From Pleurotus djamor (lineage: Eukaryota > Basidiomycota > Agaricomycetes > Agaricales > Pleurotaceae), in assembly GCA_029747585.1 (NCBI GenBank), contig JAPEVF010000380.1, forward strand, positions 1 through 42,933: a DNA stretch of 42,933 nucleotides, written 5' to 3'. The position numbers and the translations under genes are program-made. A model generated the notes under the pieces. It worked only from the letters and a program-made list of their open reading frames with translations. It was not told the DNA's origin and ran no database searches. Shown piece by piece: positions 1-10,970 of the stretch (its first letter is position 1; each line of letters begins with the position of its first letter).

Positions 1-75
1 TTTAGTAGCATACCGTACAGGCAAATCCACCATCCCGGAAGGTAAAATGTGGATCTAGGACGACACCTCGATTGA

Positions 76-276
76 CTACGTTGAGTGCGCGTCCCGTCGC
101 AGCTGCTCAATCGAAGCGATGTAGATGTCCAACATCTCTTCATCATGCGCCTTTGTAATCGCATGCCCTCCTTCGACACCAGCAGCTTAAGTGACCCCGT
201 TGGTGTTAAGATCATGTGGATAAAAGGCATGCCCGACCTTATCGCACCAGTCGAAATCAATAAGGATGTAGTATCC
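76..276 (-). pseudogene. Remnant of a fungal protein-kinase-like gene (C-lobe piece)
   Basis: On the minus strand the codons from 276 down to 76 read GYYILIDFDWCDKVGHAFYP and then, after a short stretch, AAGVEGGHAITKAHDEEMLD before a TAG at 78-76. The block LIDFDW followed by a KVG..YP segment resembles the activation-segment region of the fungus-specific kinase-like proteins (FunK1 type) that are abundant in basidiomycetes; this assignment is from memory of the family. The reading frame is broken by an in-frame TAA in the middle, and a TGA lies just upstream of GYY, so no intact gene is present here. The rest of the kinase was not found in 277-1260. It could be the edge of a spliced gene, but no convincing intron removes the TAA. 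Confidence 0.4.
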
Positions 277-1260
277 GCGTCATTTCTGGATTTCTCGGCC
301 GTTGAAGCGCTGGAACACTGCCATCAGCGGGATCAATTGTGAAGCATAGACTAAAACGGATAAAAGAACACATGTCCACCAACACAGGATGAGTGCTATT
401 GGCTGCAAAACGAGGCATCTTATACGAGGGGTAGTAGGCGTGGGTATTGACACTGACCTCAATTAGTAGGAAACTACACATAAGAGTCAGGGAGTAGTTC
501 ACCAAGTAAAGAAGGCGATGGATGTTGACGACATGAGGATGGTCGGGTAGCGTTAGCAGCAGTCCTGTCGGTGACAGACAACGACGATAGCGCGACGAAG
601 AGAGATCGCTCTTGCGGCCAACTTTGCAGTTGACTTCGCCGCGCAACCTTGGTGATGAGTCAGGCTGCACCCAACCCAAGGGCGTTGGACGTGGGCTGAG
701 TACTTGAGTAGCAAATCTAGTTGATGTTGGACATTGGAGGTTCGCATCGCTGAGATTCGCGCCGAGAGTCAACTCGAAGGTTCTTGCCTGGTTCCTGCAA
801 CTTGTTGGCTTTCTGGTGGGAAAGTTAACGAGGTCGACCCGATTTCCAACCTTTGACAGTCCATCCTCTTTGATCTGCAGACTAAAGCGGACGAGAGCAT
901 GGGGATAAGGCTCAAGGGACATAAAGTAGGGTGAACTTGCCTAGCATGCGAGAAACCCAGGATTGCACTGCTTTTAATCGCCTCTGGCGCTGGTGGGCCA
1001 GGCAAGGAGTAAGATAATATATTGAGGGAAAAGCTAGATTACAAAAAGATGTTTAGCTTGAGATGGTTGTTGTATATAATCAAGTATCTGTGAGGGGTCA
1101 TATCTGAGGTCGTAACGATCATAAGGTCGTGATAAGAATAAATACCCGTAGATGAAGAGCAAAGCAGAGCCAAAAGCAGAGCCAAAGGAGTGGTGGATAT
1201 GAAGACGGAGGAGGGACGGGAAACAAGAGGAGTAACAAACGGAAAGATAACGATAAAATA
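277..1260. other. No supported gene
   Basis: Several overlapping open frames exist on the minus strand, the longest 257-922, but they show no recognisable domain and no splice-consistent extension. The right end must hold the 3' untranslated region of the SAM-domain gene that ends at 1261. Confidence 0.5.
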
Positions 1261-4074
1261 TCACCTCCTCATACCAACCCCAAGGCCCAGGCGATATCCA
1301 ACTCTTCTCAAAACGACTCTCAGGACAACGGCTGCGACACCCAATCCAACCAAAAGAACATATGGTGGCAACCCTCTGATAGTCGCAGGGTCACCCCACA
1401 CATGAGCTCTTCGATCTGATTGCTCCGGCTCGGAAGTGCCCATCCATTGATTATATATTGTGGTTGGGATGAGGTCTTTCCATGTCCGCGAAGTTAGTTG
1501 ACGACCACGGGTTGAGGGTGGAGACGAAGACGACGAGGGGGAAGGTGGAGCGTCTTCCGATTGTCCCAGTTCGATGTCATCTTTTCCTGGGCTGGAGGAT
1601 CGATGAGACGACGAGGACCTGGTGCCTGCGTCTACGTTGTCGAAAGAAACACCTTGTGAACCCAGCACCCTCCCTAGGACGGCCTGAGGCATAAGACCTA
1701 GCAGTAGTCCCAGTCCCAGTCCGCCACTAACATCAGATTTCTTCGGCACAGGAACTTGAGGGGCTTGAGGGGAGGGTCCGGCAGAGGTGGATGGAGAGGC
1801 CGCAGCGAAGAGGTCTTGCTCCCTCTGCCTCATTTCCCTCAATTCGACAACTTCCTTCTCACTCTTTTCGAGTTTCATCCGATATTCCTCGATTAATTTC
1901 TTGGCATCTTCGAGCTCCCTTTCCAAAACTTTCTCTCGAGACGACCAGGCAGCCTTCTCCTCTTCGTGACTCGCAACACGAGTTCTCTCTGCGGTGAGCA
2001 GAGCCATGGCTTCTTCGAGTTGTTCCTGAGTAGGCGGTGGCTGGCGATGTTCATCAGCTCCAACATCCTCCTCCTCGGGTCCACCAAAGATGTCACTGAT
2101 CGCAGGCCGCCTACTCTGTCCGCTGCTTTTCCTACTGACATTGGTCCTCAGACTGCTTCCACGACTACCTCCGCCACTACCGCTCAATCGAATTCTCCGC
2201 TTGCTCAACTTGTCCTTCTCCTTCCCGTTCAATGGACTATTCACAGAATCAGGAAGACCATCCGAGCCCGTACGGGAGGACTGGATCCAGCTTCCACTGC
2301 CTTCGAAGCTAGCATCATGACTATGTCCTTCAGTGGTTGGATTGGTATTGCTGGGAGCGGCGCCATCTTCACTGGCACTGAGCAAAGATTCAACGCTCCC
2401 CGACAGGCGTGCCACGACACCATCAGCGTCGATAGCATTCCATGATGCTCCAAGACCGCGCAGTGAGCCGTGCCTTGGGGTAGGAGCGTGTATACGAGGC
2501 GAAAGAGTACCAGCAGACCCGGGCGTAGGTAACGGGCGACTATGTGCACCTCCTGTGTGGTGGGTATTAGCTGGGTGAGAGGGCGTCTGGTTCGCTGGGA
2601 GATAAATGACCGGCGAGCCAGAGGCAGGGGGCGCAGGAAGGGGTCGACCTTTGACACTGTCATTACTCGTGGTACCACCAGTCGGAACCCGATCGAGGGG
2701 CGAATGAGATGGAGGAACATGCTTCATGGTGATTATGGCTGTTCCATGGGTGTTGACCTCCCTCTCCCAAGCATGCGCACCGCTGGCTTTCTCAGCATCG
2801 ATTTGTGCCAGAAGTTCCTCCATCGAAAGTTCTTCTTCGGCTGCAAAGGAAGAGACGGGAGGTACAGCAGAAGTGGGCGAGTTGTCTGCTTCATCGCCTC
2901 CCTCTGTCGCTGTATCGTAGATGTCCGTTGTACCAGCTTCAGATTGTGCAGGTTCGGAGGTTTGGTATGAAGAGGGCAAGTATTGTTCGCTTTCTGACGG
3001 TCGAGTGTGGAAGGTGGCGGTCCCGGTTTGCTGAGGGCGGATTGTCGGATGAAGGGGTCCCTCTGATGAGTCACTTCCAGTGCGACTTCGGGGTAGCTTA
3101 TCCATAGACTCGTCGACACTGGCGCTTCTCTCCAAACTCTCCACCATCCCTCTGACTCTGCCATTCTTCAGCTTTCCCAGGCTCGGTCTTCCCCTTCGAT
3201 GACCTTTCACGGGTGTATCATCATCATCCAAAACAACATGCTTGGCGTTGGATTGGAAAGTGACGTCGAAGAATTCGTTGTCAGAGTAGGAACGGTCGAT
3301 GTCGAGGGAAGAGGTGGATGAAGCAGAGTCGTACTGGATGTGCTCGATGAACGGGTTCGTAGTGGTAATATCCTCGGTCGATGCCCCTTCAAAATCAGTG
3401 CTGCCGAAACCCCATATCCGCCCTTTGAGAACGTTCTGACGGAGAGTGCGAGAGGCTGCCAGCAAAGCCGAACTCCAAAGCTTGTTGATCCCGTAGCTGC
3501 ACCGTTTTCAAGCCCGTTAGCCAGATTCCCTTCAAAGTATGGACGTGCTGCCAACTCACTTGTTCAAATCCTGCTCATTGAACCGTAGAAATTCCTTTCC
3601 CGTGATTTTGGAGTTCCTCACAAATGCTGCGATATCTCGTGCAACAGGGGTTGGTAACTGCAATGATTCTCCAGAACGAACGCGAAGAGCCGTAGCCAAG
3701 TACGTCGCCAGCTGAGATGGTGTCCATAGCTTTGGATTCGCAGGTAAATCCACGTCAAAAGACGGTGAGTGGCCATGTCCGAGCTGCTTTGTTGGCGACG
3801 GTGAAGGTGGAACAGGCAACGGCCTCGGCGACTCCGAAGTCAAGCTTCTCGAATATCGATGCCCATGAAGGTGCCCGTATCCAAACTGTCTATGCCCGAC
3901 TCTAGTTCGAGTTGGACTAGGGCTGGGGCTGGGAATGTAACTGTGCACGGGCCTGGCGCTCTGCGACGACGAATTCGACCGGGAAAGAAGGGCAGTAGAT
4001 GTGGTCTTTATCGCGTACGGATGAGGATTCGGCTTGAGGACGTCTTTCTTCGAGTCCCTTAGGGGAGTAGCCAT
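1261..4074 (-). CDS. SAM-domain, coiled-coil, tail-anchored protein
   Basis: Two exons, 4074-3560 and 3496-1261, joined over a 63-bp intron (donor GTGAGT, acceptor TGCAG), give 916 residues. An ATG 150 bp further upstream is in frame, but 4074 begins a better N-terminus (MATPLRDSKK). Residues about 111-200 look like a sterile alpha motif: LWTPSQLATYL, a helix-rich stretch, FNEQDLNNYGINKLW, and then a basic helix; the intron falls inside this domain. A long Ser/Pro/Gly-rich low-complexity region follows, then a charged heptad-like coiled coil (about 665-735, for example LEDAKKLIEEYRMKLEKSEK). A single hydrophobic segment (PPYVLLVGLGVAAVVLRVVL) sits close to the C-terminus, followed by Arg residues, as in a tail anchor. 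SAM domains mediate protein-protein or RNA contacts; the specific partner is unknown. The inferred location is a cytoplasm-facing organelle membrane. Confidence 0.82.
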
Positions 4075-4193
4075 CGCGCGGAGGCGAGCTCGTCGTGCAC
4101 CACGAAGAGCAAGTTTGAGATTCAGAGCGCGCCAAATTAGGCACGATAACCGAGCTCGTGATGTGCCCCTTTTCGATTCCAGGGAACTGATAT

Positions 4194-4223
4194 TGACCGT
4201 GGGACTAAGGTTTCTCACGATCA
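4194..4223. promoter_or_regulatory. Interrupted palindrome upstream of F1
   Basis: TGACCGTGGGA, 8-bp spacer CTAAGGTT, TCTCACGATCA. The arms match as inverted copies at 9 of 11 positions. The site lies 80 bp before the F1 start at 4304 and 120 bp before the SAM gene start at 4074. Confidence 0.65.
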
Positions 4224-4303
4224 TTGATGCGCAGGTATTTCCTGTCTTGAAAGCTTGATCCTAGTTCAACGTTCAGAATCAACGTTCATCGTTCAACTTC
4301 AAT

Positions 4304-5422
4304 ATGCACCACAAACTCCCGCTCGAAATAATCCTCTGTGTTGTGGAATTCGTCAAACATGACAAGGCAACACTTTTGAAACTACTTTCACTATCACGCG
4401 AACTACATTCTATCGTCGAACCATGTATCTATGAGGCCGCTTGCTTCCGCCAGGAGCCAGATATCCAGGCCGCCAAATTGCAAAGTTTTTCACGCAACGT
4501 AATCAAGAATGGAGGGGCGCTTGGGATACACGCTCGAAAATTTGTCCTAACCGCCCCCTCTTTCGGGAGGAGTGCCCTGATCGCCCATATCCTGCCCCAT
4601 CTTACATGCCTGACTCACTTTGAGGTGAGCCAGGCGTGGAGGATACCCGGGCATGTAAAAGCCAGGATCTTTTCTGCGTTCCGTACATCCCAGCTCTCTA
4701 CCTTTATTTGGGAAGGAGAAGACAAGGACGAGGCGATACAGGAGCGGGATTTACTTGAATTCCTACAAAGTCATCCTTCAATCACACACTTGGAAATCCC
4801 CACATTCACATTCACATCACCCTTGCCCCCTTCTGTACCGCTCCCTCGCGTGAAGAAGCTTGTCGTCCGCAGCTATCAGCACCTACTCAACACTCCTGCT
4901 CTACAGATGGCATCTCACTTGGGCGTTGGTGTTCCTGACGACCTGTCTGTTGTTGGAATGGATGCGGAGGAAGTTTTTCCTCGCGTCCAGTACTTCGCTG
5001 CTTTGGGTCTCTTCGACTCGGAGGACTTTGCAACCTTGTCTAGCCACTTGCCGAATCTCAGAGGTCTTGTTTATAATCCAGATATGGTCAGCCACCCATC
5101 TTAAATTGTTTGGAATGTTACCTACTTATGCCCTATTTAAAGTTTATACCCCTCGAAGAAATCATCGATACCATGCAAGCCCACACANTTTCGGAGCAAG
5201 CAACTTGAATATTTTGCGCTCTCATCTACTGTTCAGGGCGAAGAAACCGCCGACCAAGTCTTGCGAAAAGTTTTCGACGCCATATCTACTCTTCGCGTTA
5301 TTGATTTCTATGACGATGAACGTAGCAGTAATGAATTCATCCGCTTCCGTGTCGATGGACGTTCTACTGCGCTGCCCTTATCAGAATATCCGAAATATTG
5401 GCCAACGGAAGACCTTTACTAG
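4304..5422 (+). CDS. F-box-like protein F1 (subtype 1), frame interrupted at an N
   Basis: Exons 4304-5086 and 5143-5422, intron 56 bp. The N-terminus (LPLEIILCVVEFVKHDKATL then SLSRELHSIVEPCIYEA) is the F-box-like start common in basidiomycete F-box proteins. The rest resembles degenerate leucine-rich repeats, with landmarks LSTFIWEGE, HPSITHLEIPTFTF and LPNLRGLVYNPDM at the exon end. The second exon carries the family's C-terminal block (LRVIDFYDD, then PKYWPTEDLY). Residue 5188 is an N before TTT; dropping that one base restores a frame aligning exactly with F6 (AHTFRSKQLEY against AHPFPTKKLEY), giving about 353 residues. The protein stops about ten residues earlier than its paralogs. F-box proteins generally act as substrate adaptors of SCF ubiquitin ligases; that role is inferred here. 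Confidence 0.75.
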
Positions 5423-5621
5423 GACGGAGATCCAGTTTCGGAAACTCGTGTGGTTGGTGTAGAATGGATAGGATGGATAGAATTTGAAGTGCTTAGTGTA
5501 CCTACGCTGTTTGACCGTTCGTGGATTTATCTACCCCTACCTCCTAAACTCGATCGCGATCAATTACGATCGATCATGATCGAACGAGCTGTTCTGAACC
5601 TTCCCACCCACCGGCGACGGG

Positions 5622-6807
5622 ATGCGTCCACGAATTCCACTCGAACTTTTCCCCTTCATCGTCAGTGCCGTCGACCCACAAAACAAGGCATGCTTGCGCA
5701 ACCTCCTACTCGCTTCTTCCTTGTTCCATAATGACATCATCGAGTCTTTGCTCTATCATAGCATTACGTTGCGTGTGGGGAGCAGCGACAAGGAGAGCAA
5801 CACGGGGTGGGAGGCCAGAGCCGAAAGCATGCGAGCTGGACTTCAGAACGCTCGATATGTGGCCATCGTTCGCCGCTTCAAGCTTTGCATCCTCGGACAT
5901 CTGACAAAGGAGCTGGCAATCCTCGCTCGGGAAATCATGCAGTTGACGCCGGACATTGAGCAACTGGAGCTCAGCTGGAGTGTCTCGGACCACTCCATCG
6001 GCGACCTCTTTTATCCCCTTCAATACTGTCGATTAAACGCCCTCAAATGTGCCGTATCAACCCCCCTCAAAGACCTAAGCCTGCAAGCTTTCCTGGGACG
6101 CCATCCCACGATTGAGCACTTTGAATTCACGGATATCCAAAACATTTGGTCGAGAGAAATTACTGTCCTTCCACAACGTACACTTCCCCGCCTCCGGAAG
6201 CTCGCCGTACCCGACCTAGCCACACTCCAAGCATTCAGAAATCGACCGGTATCACACCTGGGTTTTACGCAGCAGGCGATGCCCTCTTATCGCTGGCAAC
6301 GAATGCCCCAGGGACTTGCTTCCATCCAGTATTTTACTGCTTTTGAATATGTTGATCCGGACGAATTTATGCGATTCGCAAGTCAACTGCCAAACCTTCG
6401 CTATCTGTTCTTCAGAACGCTCGTAAGTTCACCGCCCTTCCATTGCTGAAGTGCATCCTTATATACGTCCTACGTAGTGCAATTCCTCGATAAGGTGGAT
6501 CTGCAACAGGCTCGTTGCGTTCGAACGACCCCCAAAACTCTGTTACCTGCGTCTTATGTCTTACTATGACCCTAACGACGGAGAAACTTACGAGGAAGGC
6601 GTTGAAAATGTCATGCAAGACCTTTTCAACTTCTTCCCTTCGCTCCTCGTCATTGAATTCTGCGATTGCAACAAGTCTTATTCGTTCACCCGGTTCTTTT
6701 CCGAAAGCACCCAACCTTCGAAGAGGCTCTCTCGAACTGCGGTGGATGAAATGTTCCCTACGGATGAGGAACTGGAGACGACCCTTGGGGAGTGTGCTGT
6801 TGTATAA
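5622..6807 (+). CDS. F-box-like protein F2 (subtype 2)
   Basis: Exons 5622-6422 and 6478-6807 (55-bp intron, donor GTAAGT, phase 0) give 376 residues. The N-terminus MRPRIPLELFPFIVSAVDPQ followed by LRNLLLASSLFHNDIIESLLY is F-box-like. The body has the subtype 2 landmarks: a long charged loop after the F-box, HPTIEHFEF and LPRLRKLAVPDLATL, ending LPNLRYLFFRTL at the intron. Exon 2 reads LRLMSYYDPNDGE, a short helix, LLVIEFCDC and the terminal WPTDEELETTL-type signature (here FPTDEELETTL). It is closest in layout to F4, F10 and F11. It follows F1 by 199 bp on the same strand and is convergent with F3. No transmembrane segment or signal peptide is visible. Role as an SCF adaptor is inferred from the family only. 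Confidence 0.82.
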
Positions 6808-6860
6808 ACTCAGTGTAGATCTCTAGTGCATCCAATCAAACGATAACTTGGGTATCCAAT

Positions 6861-8081
6861 TCAACTTGTATCCATACTATCGGGATCAGGACCAACCATA
6901 TGAGTCAGAGAACCTGGCACTGGCCGTGACAACATTTCGTCAAGCTCTCGTTCCGACGGCCAGTACTTCGGATACTTTGACGAGGGTAATGCGGTAGAGG
7001 GGCCATCAACGATGTAGCGAGTAAACTCATTTTGGACATGGTCACAGTCGTGGACATCAATGATGCGAAGAGTGGGTATAGTGTTGAACATCTCGTGGAC
7101 GATTTGATCAGCAAGCTCTTCGTCATCAACAGTGCATGAGAGTGCAAGGTATTCCAGGGAATTGCTCTGAAATCGGCAGGCTTGGATTTCATCGCAGATT
7201 TCATCGAGGAGTATGGACTTCGGAGGGGTATGTCAAATTGAAATCCGGGCGTTTGACAAGGAATGACCGACCATCTTTGGTGCATAAACGAGACATCGTA
7301 GGTTGGGGAGGCGGCTGGACAAAGCGACAACGTCTGGGGATTCAAATTCATCCAAAGCTGCGAGATACTGGATGCGAGAAAATGGTCCCTCGACATCTAG
7401 CTCATCAAGAGACAAACCGTCAGGAACAATGAGGCCTAAGTGGGAGACCGTCCGCAGAACAGGATGACTGAGAAAATAATGATAGCTGTGGACGACGAGC
7501 TTCTCAATGCAAGGGAGTAATATAGTAGTCGAGAGATTCGACGAGAATGTGAATGATGGGATCTCCAGGCGTCCGACCGAGGGATGGCGTGATAGGAATT
7601 CAAGGAAGTCTTGCTCTTGTTTCGCGTCTTCCATGTCCTCGCCTTCCCAAATGAAGGTGGAGAGCTGGGGAGTACGGAACATGGAGAAAATCTCATTCCC
7701 CCCAGTCTCGGGTATACTCCACGCCCGGTTAACCTCGAAGTGAGCCAGTCGCGTGAGTTTGGGTAGGATTTGGGTGATCATGGCCCAATAATTCGAAGTG
7801 GTCGCGAAAGGGGAAGGAGGGAAGTTGAAGAAGAACTTTTGGACATGACCTCCAAGAACCCCGTTGTTCTTGGTGATATTTTCCAAGAAGCTTCGCAGTT
7901 TGGCGGCTAGGATGGGCTCCTCGAGGTCATGGTTAAAGCAAACGCTTTCATAGAGGCGCGGTTGGACGATGGAGTGAAGCTCGCGCGATAGCAGAAGCAG
8001 CTTCAAAAGGGTCTGTTTGTCTTCTGGATTCACATTTTTCACAGCAAAGAGGATGACTTCTAGAGGGAGTTTGTGGGGCAT
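6861..8081 (-). CDS. F-box-like protein F3 (subtype 1)
   Basis: Exons 8081-7272 and 7217-6861, intron 54 bp in phase 0 at the same place as in the paralogs, give 388 residues. The start is placed at MPHKLPLEVILFAVKNVNPE because it aligns with the other subtype 1 proteins; an upstream in-frame ATG at 8240 would run into the divergent promoter and past the F4 start. F-box-like signature: LLLLSRELHSIVQPRLYESV. Repeat landmarks are TRLAHFEVNRAW, LSTFIWEGEDME and LPNLRCLVYAPKM. Exon 2 includes LEYLALSCTVDDEE, LRIIDVHDCDH and YPKYWPSERELDEML, then a longer tail than in its relatives. It lies head-to-head with F4 across 149 bp holding one copy of the shared palindrome. Confidence 0.83.
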
Positions 8082-8125
8082 GTAATTGTAGGAAACTCCA
8101 ACTTGGAACTTCCTCGACAACTTAC

Positions 8126-8155
8126 TGATCGTGAGATTGAAGTGACCCACGGTCA
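8126..8155. promoter_or_regulatory. Interrupted palindrome in the divergent F3/F4 promoter
   Basis: TGATCGTGAGA, 8-bp spacer TTGAAGTG, ACCCACGGTCA. It is 44 bp from the F3 start (8081) and 75 bp from the F4 start (8231), so one site could serve both genes. Confidence 0.65.
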
Positions 8156-8230
8156 ATAAAACCCATTGAAGGGCGGTTAGTGAGCCTGCATTGTAACCCA
8201 CTTCAACCTGCTCACCGTACATTCTCTTCA

Positions 8231-9408
8231 ATGAACCCACAGTTTCCCAAGGAGCTCCTTCTCTCTGTTGTAAATTTCATCGGACCAGAAAATAACAGGA
8301 CCTTACTCAACGTAATGCTAGTCTCACATGCCCTTCACGACATCACAGAACCTTTGCTGTATGAAAGTATCCCACTGCACATCGGCAGTAGCTCTCGCAT
8401 GCCCAACCTCAATTGGGAGACAAAGATCCACGGTCTAAAAATGAGGCTCGCTGCGGATGGTGGTAGATTTGCTGCTTGCGTACGAAAATGCGAACTTTGC
8501 GTCTTCGGAGACCCCACACCAGAGCAGGGTACTCTGGCGTGCGATCTCATGCAGATGCTGACACGCGTCGAAGACCTGAAGATTTGGTGGCGATTTGATG
8601 ATCCCTCCATCCGAATCCTTCCTTCTATACGGTTGCCCCGATTGTCCGTTTTCAGGTTTGCAGGTGACTCATTTGCAACATCGGTCCAGTTCGAAGATTT
8701 CAATGCGTTCCTCGAGTTTCATTCCACGATCGAGCACTTGGAGATGCCTTCCATCCATTCAATGATCACTCCGTCATCCGAAGTGCTTCCCAAGCTTAAG
8801 AAGCTGGCCGTGGTCGACCCGGACCTGCTACAGAATTTCATCCGGTATCCCATATCCCACCTTGCTTTGACGAGCTCAGCGGAGCCGGGTTTTGAACCTG
8901 ATGAGCTTTCTACGGTTCTATATCTCACCTGTCTTGAGTCAGTAGAGCTGAGCGAGCTCGCGGAATTTGTAAGGCTAGTGCCTAATTTGCGTTGTCTATC
9001 CTACCAAACAGAGGTGAGCTTGCAGATCCCTTTCTCGGCGGACTGATCTAACAGCGTTGATAGGGTTTGTCAATTGAATCCATCCGCGATGAGCTTGATG
9101 GCTTTGAGGCCAGCTCCAGCCTCTGCTACCTACACATTTCGTCGTTCCTGGAGGACGATGACGAAGACATAAACTCTATCATTGGAGATATTTTTCAGGC
9201 CATCCCCTCTCTCATGATCATCGACTTCTACGATGTCAACGAGTCTGATACAACGACTCGATTGTTCAAAGATGGCTCCCAGCCCCCACAGGTTTTGCCT
9301 GCACCAGCCTATGAGGACATGTGGCCTACGGATGACGCGTTGGAAAGGATGCTCTTTAAACACACAAACATAAGTTTGGTCGATGTCGGGATTCAGAAGC
9401 AGGAGTAA
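8231..9408 (+). CDS. F-box-like protein F4 (subtype 2)
   Basis: Exons 8231-9013 and 9064-9408 (50-bp intron, donor GTGAGC, acceptor GATAG) give 375 residues. The start MNPQFPKELLLSVVNFIGPE aligns with F10 and F11; an in-frame ATG at 8180 would only add an unconserved leader. F-box-like motif: LLNVMLVSHALHDITEPLLYES. Subtype 2 landmarks include LAADGGRFAACVRKCELCVFG, HSTIEHLEMPSIHS and LPKLKKLAVVDPDLLQN. The second exon has LCYLHISSFLEDDDEDINS, LMIIDFYDVNESD and the terminal MWPTDDALERML signature, then a tail of about 16 residues. The intron position matches F2, F10 and F11. Intact, with no sign of decay. Confidence 0.83.
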
Positions 9409-9639
9409 TGTAGGAGCTGTTGCTGGCTCTCCACCCTTCCCCTTCTAGTATTATCCTCAATGTATTCCGTTCATGTATATTCGTAGGCTATTGCCGCTAT
9501 TTCGCGGTGTGCGGTTTCTGATGGTTTTGCAGTAAGGGTGCCAGGGTTAGGGTCACCATGATATCATCGATTGAAGTCAACAGCTTTAGTCTCCCCTTCA
9601 TCATCACTTCATCTCATCTCTGAGAAGCAACTCTTGAAT

Positions 9640-10792
9640 ATGTCGGGTAGTAAATGGATTCCTCTCGAATGCAATCCTGAGGTACCGGTGGATTCTTATA
9701 ACTAGATCACCGCCTAATACGACTTTCGCCATGTATAGGTGTTTAACTCGGTGTGTGTCACGGCCTTGGTCAATCGCGACTCTACTCATCCAGCAAGGCT
9801 TTGGGATCATAGTGGGCGAAAAAGGCTGGTCTGCTTACGTCTCAAGCATGCTTCGGAGATGTCTTTGGTCTCGATGCTGAGGTCTGTCGAATTTCTCAAT
9901 CAATAGGCTATATCTTGACTCTGGAAATAAGTTACTATCCATGGTTCCGCAACCGACCAAGGCACTTATCCTCGTATTTCCTCTGACTGGAGAAATCAAA
10001 GAGAAACATGCTGAGGAAGATAAGAAGCTAAGGAGCGAGGGCGGCTTCCCTGTCGATCCTACGGTCCTCTGGATCAAGCAGACGGTACGATCACCCCTTT
10101 GACGCGTCATTTTGAGTCGGTTACACCTGGAATAGATTAGTAACGCGTGTGGGACGATGGCCTTGATACACTCCATCGCGAATGTAAGTCCTCGCCATCA
10201 GTCCCTTTGACCCAAATATCCATCGAGACCATCCAGAGTGATGTTGGATTCGCCCCGCAAAGTCCTCTTACCAAGTTCATTGAGCAGGCTATGGGTTTGT
10301 CGCTTCATCCGTGATAACTTCTACTGGACACTTATGGTACGTCTAGAAATGAGCCCCGAACAACGCGCCCATCTTCTGGAGACGACCACCCTGTTCTCTA
10401 ACATTCACGCAGCTTCGGCTTCTGAAGGCCAATCTACGGTCACTGACGAGGTGATGAACACAGATATGCACTTCACTGCTTTCATCGTCGCTCCTGAGCC
10501 TGATTTGAGAGAGAAAGCGAGCACCGGGCAAGGTGAGAATGCGGCTGGGGCGGCAGGAGGAACTGGCAAAGAAAGCACGGGCATGAGACTCGTTGAGCTT
10601 GATGGCACAAGAATTGGACCGATTGACCGCGGCGAATGTAATGATTTCCTGAAGGTGAGACCTCATCCGCCCTTCTTGGTGGCGTAACTCACGGCTTTCT
10701 ACCAGGATGCGGCGAAATACATCCGAGAGAATTACATTGCGTCGTCTTCGAGTGTTCAGTTCAGCATCCTTGCTTTAGGTCCTCCTGCTTGA
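9640..10792 (+). CDS. Ubiquitin carboxyl-terminal hydrolase, UCH-L (peptidase C12) family
   Basis: Eight exons (9640-9681, 9739-9750, 9813-9881, 9932-10084, 10136-10183, 10237-10294, 10347-10654, 10706-10792) splice to 258 residues, all junctions in phase. It begins MSGSKWIPLECNPEVFNSW and continues DVFGLDAELLSMVPQPTKAL, as in UCH-L3/Yuh1 enzymes, which release ubiquitin from small adducts and process ubiquitin precursors in the cytosol. The active site is complete: Gln91 and Cys97 in KQTISNACGT, His169 in DMHFTAF, Asp213 in VELDGTRIGP. The crossover-loop region is AASASEGQST. The stretch between His and Asp is 44 residues rather than the 15 of human UCH-L3, with a Gly/Ala-rich insertion (GQGENAAGAAGGTGK). 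Exon 2 is only 12 nt. It converges on the secreted-protein gene. Confidence 0.93.
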
Positions 10793-10970
10793 ATCAAACC
10801 TCAATGTATCATAATGTATTAGTGTAACTCAATTTCATCGTTTGAAGCACATAGGAAGAAAGGTAGATATGGATCATGATTGGAACGAGCGTGAAAAGGT
10901 TGACCCTAAACATGGCGGAGCCTAGAAAGATTCGAGGGTTCAGTGAAAGCAGCTTATAGGGTTCTATCAC

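Noticed and set aside
257..922. 221-residue minus-strand open frame
   Set aside because: No motif, overlaps the kinase-like remnant in another frame, and no splice-consistent partner.
1966..2445. 159-residue plus-strand open frame
   Set aside because: Lies antisense inside the long SAM-gene exon; Ser/Thr-rich composition is the mirror of the low-complexity coding strand.
5512..5541. TGACCGTTCGTGGA as a possible copy of the palindrome upstream of F2
   Set aside because: It has a 3-base insertion and no matching right arm at the 8-bp spacing; kept out of the motif list.
9541..9557. AGGGTTAGGGT, telomere-like repeat
   Set aside because: Only about one and a half units; far too short to be telomeric or an interstitial array.
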